From positions 1-10,610 of the forward strand of contig JACOYM010000035.1 in NCBI GenBank assembly GCA_016181905.1: a stretch of 10,610 bases of DNA, given 5' to 3'. This document shows, one piece after another, positions 6,813-10,610 of the stretch. Numbering within the stretch: position 1 is the first letter of the stretch; each line of letters starts with the position of its first letter. The translations under genes were made by a program, and so were the position numbers. The DNA comes from Candidatus Pacearchaeota archaeon. Its GTDB lineage: Archaea; Nanobdellota; Nanobdellia; Pacearchaeales; GW2011-AR1. The notes under the pieces were generated by a model. The model saw only the letters and a list, made by a program, of their open reading frames with translations. It was not told the DNA's origin and did not search any database.

Positions 6813-7844
6813 TTACATGTCGCTCAGCCCTATTGCTTTCAGGACATGGCTTGGCTCAAGCTTCTGGGAGGAACAAGCAGAGCCTGTAGACACAGCTATC
6901 CCCGCCTTGTCCAGCAGCATCAACAAGCTCTCGCCCTCAATTCCATCAAATGAAACATTAATATTGTTGCAAGCTCTTTTTTCTTTGCTGCCGTTTAGTC
7001 TTGCCCCTTTTATCTCCAAAATTTCATTCAAGAGCATGTCCCTCATTTTTTTAATCCTTTTCTGATTTTTCATAATCTTTTCATTTGCCATTTCAACAGC
7101 CTTTGCCATTCCCACAATGCCCGCAACATTCTCTGTGCCGCTTCTCTTTCCAAATTCATGCCCGCCTCCGCTTATTATTGGCTTTATTTTTATTCCATTT
7201 CTAACATACAAAAAGCCGATGCCTTTCGGCCCGTTTATCTTATGGGCTGAGGCAGAGAGCAAATCAATATTTTTCTTTTTGGCATCAATCTCAAGCTTGC
7301 CAAGGCTTTGAACAGCGTCTGTGTGGAAAAAAACATTATGTTTCCTGCACAGGGCTGCAATATTTTCTATTGGCTGTATTGTGCCTATCTCATTGTTAAC
7401 ATGCATAACACTAACAACAAGTGTATCCTGCTGGATTGCCTTTTCTATATCATGAGGACTTATTATGCCTTCTTTGTCTACGCCGATATAACTTACTTCG
7501 TAGCCCTTCTTTTGCATTTCCTCGCATGTTTCAAGAATTGCAGGATGCTCTATTTTTGATGTTATTATGTGCCTTTTTTCAGGATATGCAAGAGCCAAGC
7601 CCTTTATTGCAAGATTATCAGATTCTGTTCCGCCTGATGTGAAGATTATTTCCTCTGGCCTCGCATTTATTGATTCTGCAATTGTTTTTCTTGCTTCTTC
7701 CATTGCCTTTTTTGATTCTTGCCCTTTAGAATGAAGCGACGAGGCATTTCCATACTTCTCTGTAAAATAAGGCAGCATCGCCTTCAAAACATCCTTATCA
7801 ACCTTTGTGGTTGCCGCGTTGTCTAAATAAATTATCTTTCCCAT
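6813..7844 (-). CDS. iscS: cysteine desulfurase IscS/NifS, cut short by an in-frame TAA
   Basis: A PLP enzyme that takes sulfur from cysteine and hands it to IscU. The 343-residue open part shows H100 stacking on PLP (KIEHPAIL), N150/N151 and D176 (HTDAVQ), the Schiff-base lysine K202 (SASAHKINGPKG), RSGTEN at 234-239, and the catalytic C324 in the STGSACSS loop. It stops after AIGLSDM, just where homologues continue with HGSIR. The continuation is present in frame downstream (6687-6812). As annotated, the protein lacks the last beta-strand and helix, a region known in E. coli IscS to contact IscU. The start is 6 bp after the regulator stop, with AAGGGGGA as likely ribosome site. The catalytic core is intact, so function is possible but doubtful. 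Confidence 0.9.
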   Translation of the reverse strand: MGKIIYLDNAATTKVDKDVLKAMLPYFTEKYGNASSLHSKGQESKKAMEEARKTIAESINARPEEIIFTSGGTESDNLAIKGLALAYPEKRHIITSKIEHPAILETCEEMQKKGYEVSYIGVDKEGIISPHDIEKAIQQDTLVVSVMHVNNEIGTIQPIENIAALCRKHNVFFHTDAVQSLGKLEIDAKKKNIDLLSASAHKINGPKGIGFLYVRNGIKIKPIISGGGHEFGKRSGTENVAGIVGMAKAVEMANEKIMKNQKRIKKMRDMLLNEILEIKGARLNGSKEKRACNNINVSFDGIEGESLLMLLDKAGIAVSTGSACSSQKLEPSHVLKAIGLSDM

Positions 7845-7850
7845 CTTATG

Positions 7851-8222
7851 TCATTCCCCCTTAACAGGATTCATGCTGCATTGTTTTAATATTCCTTTGT
7901 TGTATTTTCCGCAGATTTTACAGGAACATTTTGTTTTTTTCATCAGAGCCAGAATTCTCATAATCTCCTTTAATGCAATATTTTCATTTTTGTTTATAGC
8001 AACAGCAGACTTTACAATCTCCTTTTTCACACTTGCAGGCAGGCTTATCTTTGATGCCCTCTTGTTTCCTAAATACTGGGAAACAGCAGCCTTGCTTATT
8101 CCCAGAATATTTCCGGTTTTCTCAAAAGTCAGCTTGTATTTCTCTGTAAGAATTCTTGCTAATTCTTTCCTGATTGTAGGAATGATATACCAGACTTCTA
8201 TTTCCTGCGGTAGGGAGTACAT
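7851..8222 (-). CDS. HTH transcription regulator with C-terminal Cys cluster (candidate Fe-S sensor)
   Basis: A 123-residue DNA-binding protein. Residues about 31-58 are a clear helix-turn-helix (FEKTGNILGISKAAVSQYL), in the layout of archaeal small XRE-like regulators. The C-terminal part has four cysteines, C99-x-C101-xx-C104 and C115 (KCSCKICGKYNKGILKQC), suited to bind an Fe-S cluster or zinc. It is the first gene of the run that makes Fe-S clusters, 6 bp ahead of iscS. Repeated GTWAAC half-sites flank its own TATA box. By analogy with IscR, though not by homology, it could sense cluster supply and repress its own operon. That job is an inference; the fold and cysteines are seen directly. 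It could instead be a zinc or redox sensor. Confidence 0.85.
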   Translation of the reverse strand: MYSLPQEIEVWYIIPTIRKELARILTEKYKLTFEKTGNILGISKAAVSQYLGNKRASKISLPASVKKEIVKSAVAINKNENIALKEIMRILALMKKTKCSCKICGKYNKGILKQCSMNPVKGE

Positions 8223-8241
8223 TTTGAATATGTTTTAACTT

Positions 8242-8260
8242 CTTGTTAACAATAGTAAAC
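8242..8260 (-). promoter_or_regulatory. candidate operator 1 (downstream of TATA)
   Basis: The plus strand contains the 10-bp palindrome TTGTTAACAA (8243-8252), overlapping a pair of half-sites GTTAAC (8245-8250) and GTAAAC (8255-8260). It lies between the TATA box and the regulator's start codon and covers the expected transcription start near 8243. A protein bound here would block initiation. Confidence 0.5.
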
Positions 8261-8265
8261 TGGGA

Positions 8266-8273
8266 TTTATAAA
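8266..8273 (-). promoter_or_regulatory. TATA box of the regulator-iscS operon
   Basis: TTTATAAA, identical on both strands, lies 44-51 bp before the ATG at 8222. Placing the start about 26 bp downstream gives a leader of about 20 nt. With no plus-strand gene nearby, it most likely drives the regulator, iscS, DUF1858, DAC, iscU and the genes behind them. Confidence 0.55.
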
Positions 8274-8292
8274 CTTTTTGTTTTTGTTGGAT

Positions 8293-8313
8293 ATAGTAAA
8301 CACCATTAACAAG
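8293..8313 (-). promoter_or_regulatory. candidate operator 2 (upstream of TATA)
   Basis: The 9-mer ATAGTAAAC (8293-8301) repeats the one at 8252-8260, exactly 41 bp away (about four helical turns). TTAACAAG (8306-8313) is the inverted copy of CTTGTTAA at 8242-8249. The two operators thus bracket the TATA box with the same words, as expected for a cooperatively bound regulator. Confidence 0.45.
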
Positions 8314-8349
8314 TTATAGGAAAAGAAATCAAATAGAGATAAAAGGAAT

Positions 8350-8541
8350 TTACGCCTTGCCCAGCTTTATCGCCTGCGTCGGGCAGGAATCTGCGCCTTC
8401 TTTCGCGCATTTTTCATTTGTTTTTGCCTGCTTTGCACGCGCCTTCATGTCATCGCCCATCTCATAAACACCCGGGCATATTGAAGCGCATGCCCCGCAC
8501 CCTATGCATTTTTCCGCGTCAATTGTAACTTTGTATGGCAT
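8350..8541 (-). CDS. small [4Fe-4S] ferredoxin
   Basis: A 63-residue monocluster ferredoxin, a cytosolic low-potential electron carrier. The motif CIGCGACASICP gives C12, C15, C18 and C22. A distal CPTQAI gives C53, the usual fourth ligand together with C12, C15 and C18. C22 and C45 are left over and may form the disulfide seen in some archaeal ferredoxins. The second half keeps only a relic of the second cluster motif (NEKCAKEGADSCP). It is 65 bp downstream of trxB and 127 bp upstream of the regulator, with its own TATA-like box. It could supply electrons for cluster assembly by IscU or serve the flavoprotein next door; both are inferences. Confidence 0.93.
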   Translation of the reverse strand: MPYKVTIDAEKCIGCGACASICPGVYEMGDDMKARAKQAKTNEKCAKEGADSCPTQAIKLGKA

Positions 8542-8578
8542 TTTTATCTTTATTGAATTATTTTTGTTCTTGTTTTTT

Positions 8579-8591
8579 AGTTTAAATATTT
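8579..8591 (-). promoter_or_regulatory. possible TATA box of the ferredoxin gene
   Basis: The minus strand reads AAATATTTAAACT, about 38-50 bp before the ferredoxin ATG, resembling the TTATTTAAAC before the LUD gene. It would give a leader of about 20 nt. The spacer is very AT-rich, so the match is suggestive only. Confidence 0.35.
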
Positions 8592-8606
8592 TGCTAATTT
8601 GATTGC

Positions 8607-9536
8607 TTACTGGTTTATATAATCATACGCAGATTTTGCTGCTGTTGCGCCCTGCGATGCAGAAACTATAACCTGCTTCAGCCTGCTTTTAACCATGTCG
8701 CCTGCTGCGAGAATTCCTTTAATGTTTGTGTACATGTTTTCATCTGTTATAATATACCCCTTGTCATCAAGGTCCACCCCCAATTCTTTCGCAAATGTTG
8801 TTGCTGGCACGCTTCCTATTTCAACAAAAATGCCGTCAAGCTTTATATCCCTTGCTTTTCCCGCCTGCTCAACCGCAAGGGCTTCAACAAAATCATTTCC
8901 CCTGACCTCTTTCGGAATTGTTCCATATAGCACCTCAATCTTTTTATTTTTCTTTATTCTTTCAGCCCTTGCTTTCTCTGCCTTAAGCTCATCTCCTTTA
9001 TGTATAAGAAATACCTTGGAGGCATGCACTGATAATATCAATGCTGATGTGGCTGCCGCATTCCCCCCGCCAATGACTGCAACCACCTTATTTTTGTATA
9101 AAGGAGCGTCGCATGCACTGCAAAAACTAATTCCTCTGCCAATAAATTTCGCTTCTCCCGGAATGCCCAGCCTTTTGTGCTGTGTGCCAAGCGAGATTAT
9201 TACAGCCTTTGCGCCTATCCTTTTGTTTTTTGTATTTACCGCAAAATTCTTGCCAGCCCTTTCAATGCTAACCAGCTCATCAAACATAATCTCTGCCCCC
9301 TGCTTTTTTGCCTGCTCAGCGAATTTCTGCATCAGCTCAATGCCTTTCCCTTCAAATCCCGGATAGTTCTCAATAACATCTGCATAATTTGCCACGCCGC
9401 CAATATCCTTTGATATAACAATCGTTTTCAAGCCATATCTTAAAGAGTAGATTGCTGCTGTCAAGCCAGCGGGCCCTGCGCCTAGAATTGCAACGTCATA
9501 AGCCTTCTCTTTTTCATTTCTTTTCTCTTTTAACAT
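8607..9536 (-). CDS. trxB: thioredoxin-reductase-like flavoprotein
   Basis: A 309-residue FAD disulfide reductase. FAD-binding GAGPAG is at 19-24, the redox-active pair C139-SA-C142 lies in the SFCSACDAP motif, a second Rossmann GGGNAA is at 156-161, and the C-terminal FAD motif GILAAGD is at 274-280. Length and order match bacterial/archaeal TrxB. Two features are unusual. The active site is CSACDA rather than the common CATCDG. The HRRxxxR patch that binds the NADPH phosphate is replaced by HKGDELKAEKAR, so NADPH specificity is doubtful and NADH or another donor is possible. The natural acceptor may be the CGHC protein at 1178-1408. The start is supported by a TATA box 21-29 bp upstream, implying a leaderless mRNA. 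Confidence 0.93.
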   Translation of the reverse strand: MLKEKRNEKEKAYDVAILGAGPAGLTAAIYSLRYGLKTIVISKDIGGVANYADVIENYPGFEGKGIELMQKFAEQAKKQGAEIMFDELVSIERAGKNFAVNTKNKRIGAKAVIISLGTQHKRLGIPGEAKFIGRGISFCSACDAPLYKNKVVAVIGGGNAAATSALILSVHASKVFLIHKGDELKAEKARAERIKKNKKIEVLYGTIPKEVRGNDFVEALAVEQAGKARDIKLDGIFVEIGSVPATTFAKELGVDLDDKGYIITDENMYTNIKGILAAGDMVKSRLKQVIVSASQGATAAKSAYDYINQ

Positions 9537-9556
9537 ATCAGGCTAACAAAAAACAA

Positions 9557-9565
9557 TTATTAAAA
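9557..9565 (-). promoter_or_regulatory. promoter of trxB, likely leaderless
   Basis: The minus strand reads AGAAAGG followed by TTTTAATAA, a BRE-like purine stretch plus TATA box centred about 25 bp ahead of the trxB ATG at 9536. This spacing places the transcription start on or next to the A of the ATG, so the mRNA should lack a leader. No Shine-Dalgarno sequence is seen, which agrees. Confidence 0.5.
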
Positions 9566-9619
9566 CCTTTCTATGAAATGCTCTGGCGCAATAAGTAGGC
9601 TTGCTCTAAGAAGGAGATA

Positions 9620-9673
9620 TTAAATTTCTCGTGGCCCCCAAACATCCTGCCCCACTTTTCCCCCCGATTTCAT
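9620..9673 (-). CDS. possible 17-codon ORF in a G-rich spacer
   Basis: Between the radical SAM gene and trxB, the minus strand holds ATG-AAA-TCG ... TAA encoding MKSGGKVGQDVWGPREI. It is much richer in G than its surroundings, with runs of six, four and five G (9660-9665, 9650-9653, 9635-9639). It could be a small peptide, the 3' relic of a lost gene, or a G-rich RNA structure. No ribosome site is evident. The sequence matches no family I can name. Confidence 0.25.
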   Translation of the reverse strand: MKSGGKVGQDVWGPREI

Positions 9674-9723
9674 TTTCAAAAATGCCTATTGTTTTTCATA
9701 ATGTCCTATTATTTCATCCATTT

Positions 9724-10610
9724 TCAAATAAATATGCTCTCTTCAAAACCATTTATTTCTAGATACTCTGATAAATCTATTCTCCTTTTACAGTATGTTT
9801 CACAACAACTGTCTAAAAGGGAGTTTATTTCATATCTTTCACAACCCTGATTGGAGCAGTGAGTAGATATTTGCTTATTTATTCTATCTTGAGAATGCCA
9901 GAATCTTTCAAAATCTCCAGGCTTTTCTATCTTTCCAATAATCATTTTATCTTTTCCACGATTATCAGTGCATTTGTATATCCTTCCATCAGAACCAATT
10001 AATGTAAATAAAAATCCGGATGGACAAATGGGATTAAAATTTAAATTTTGAACAGAAGGAAATTTTCTCCTACTAAAATCATCAACCCCCAACTCTAGAT
10101 TATAACCCCCCTCATTCTTTTTTCTTATTATATCCTGCATAATTTTTCTCTCTTCATCTGTCCTAAGGTATCTTTTTCTTGTTAAAGGGTCTCTTGCTGG
10201 AAGCAAAATTTGAGTTTTTACACCAGCATCTTCACAATATCTTGTTATTTCTTCTAAATAATATACATTTGGAACAGCTCCATCTTTTCTAGATGACTCT
10301 GGATAGACAACTGTAGAAACATATACAGGAGTTCTTTGTGAAGTAATTGTTTTTATAGATTGTAAAATTTCTTCTAAATCAAAATTTCCTTTTGTTTGCT
10401 TTCTATAATGCCCTTTATTTGAATTTATAGAGATTCTTAACATAGAACCAGGAATTTTGTATGCTTCTATAATAAGAGGAATATAATCTTTTAAACAACT
10501 CCCATTTGAAACGGTTTTTAAAGGTATTTTATATTCTATGCTCTTTTCTAGAGCAGCTTGCATTCCTTTTCTACATAAAAAAACTTCACCTCCCATAGTC
10601 ATTATTCCCC
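9724..10610 (-). CDS. radical SAM/SPASM-like protein, N terminus outside window
   Basis: The visible 295 residues are the middle and end of a radical SAM enzyme. The frame is open through the right edge, so the ATG at 10602 is probably internal: it sits in GIMTMGGE, the GGE motif that follows the CxxxCxxC cluster loop, which would lie beyond 10610. Counting from that Met, LRISINS (55-61) and a TIM-barrel-like region follow. A C-terminal Cys-rich part (C193, C211, C249, C254, C266, C267, C271) resembles a SPASM or twitch auxiliary-cluster domain. The motif GSDGRIYKC (203-211) is typical of SPASM proteins. Substrate is unknown; SPASM enzymes modify peptides or cofactors. Codons are AT-richer than in neighbouring genes, suggesting transfer. 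It is separated from trxB by 187 bp. Confidence 0.85.
   Translation of the reverse strand, partial: GIMTMGGEVFLCRKGMQAALEKSIEYKIPLKTVSNGSCLKDYIPLIIEAYKIPGSMLRISINSNKGHYRKQTKGNFDLEEILQSIKTITSQRTPVYVSTVVYPESSRKDGAVPNVYYLEEITRYCEDAGVKTQILLPARDPLTRKRYLRTDEERKIMQDIIRKKNEGGYNLELGVDDFSRRKFPSVQNLNFNPICPSGFLFTLIGSDGRIYKCTDNRGKDKMIIGKIEKPGDFERFWHSQDRINKQISTHCSNQGCERYEINSLLDSCCETYCKRRIDLSEYLEINGFEESIFI

Noticed and set aside
6813..6815. Selenocysteine or pyrrolysine recoding at the iscS stop
   Set aside because: The codon is TAA; Sec uses TGA and Pyl uses TAG. The site is not a conserved Cys or Lys position, and no recoding hairpin is obvious.
8695..9366. Long plus-strand ORF of 223 codons
   Set aside because: It lies wholly antisense to trxB, whose FAD, Cys and nucleotide motifs are all clear. 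Its Ser/Pro/Phe-rich translation shows no domain.
9686..9721. 11-codon ORF (MDEIIGHYEKQ) right after the radical SAM stop
   Set aside because: Too short, with no ribosome site, no composition signal and no recognisable motif; chance is the simplest explanation.
1..10610. tRNA, rRNA, CRISPR arrays, insertion sequences
   Set aside because: No cloverleaf-like or rRNA-like stretch, no regularly spaced repeats and no transposase or terminal inverted repeats were seen on either strand. The only mobile-type element is the intein.

Overview
All supported genes in this window lie on the minus strand, so transcription runs from the right edge (10610) to the left (1). The window looks archaeal and is AT-rich. 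Genes are compact with many 4-bp ATGA stop/start overlaps. TATA-like boxes lie about 22-45 bp upstream of several starts, and one promoter appears to give a leaderless mRNA. It also carries an intein and a diadenylate cyclase of unusual layout. Small proteins, tight packing and the gene repertoire suggest a small-genome DPANN-type lineage (Woesearchaeota/Pacearchaeota-like). That lineage is an inference; no rRNA or other marker gene is present.

Layout in transcription order. (i) 10610-9724: a partial SPASM-type radical SAM protein, AT-richer than its neighbours, followed by a G-rich spacer with a possible 17-codon ORF. (ii) 9536-8350: a thioredoxin-reductase-like flavoprotein and a small [4Fe-4S] ferredoxin, each with its own likely promoter. 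(iii) 8313-8223: a promoter with two pairs of GTWAAC-type half-sites around a TATA box. (iv) 8222-4349: an Fe-S cluster module. It holds an HTH regulator with a Cys cluster, cysteine desulfurase IscS (interrupted near its C terminus by an in-frame TAA), a DUF1858 protein, a diadenylate-cyclase-domain protein with a C-terminal membrane hairpin, and the scaffold IscU. IscU is interrupted by a 380-residue LAGLIDADG intein placed exactly at its first cluster-ligand cysteine. (v) 4352-2684: iron handling: a hemerythrin-like protein, an FTR1-type iron permease and a small cupin. (vi) 2635-88: a LUD-domain protein, Fe/Mn superoxide dismutase, glutaredoxin-like CGHC protein, 2-Cys peroxiredoxin and a membrane-anchored blue-copper protein.

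Together these read as an iron, Fe-S and oxygen-defence island. Iron enters through FTR1, may be sensed or buffered by hemerythrin, and is built into clusters by IscS/IscU. Superoxide and peroxide are removed by SOD and peroxiredoxin, with reducing power from the TrxR/glutaredoxin pair. The Cys-rich HTH protein at the head of the module is a candidate Fe-S-sensing repressor of the unit.

The most notable points are the intein that splits the IscU active site, the mature IscU that would lack the third conserved Cys, the in-frame stop in iscS with an otherwise intact downstream reading frame, and the candidate Fe-S regulator with its operators.
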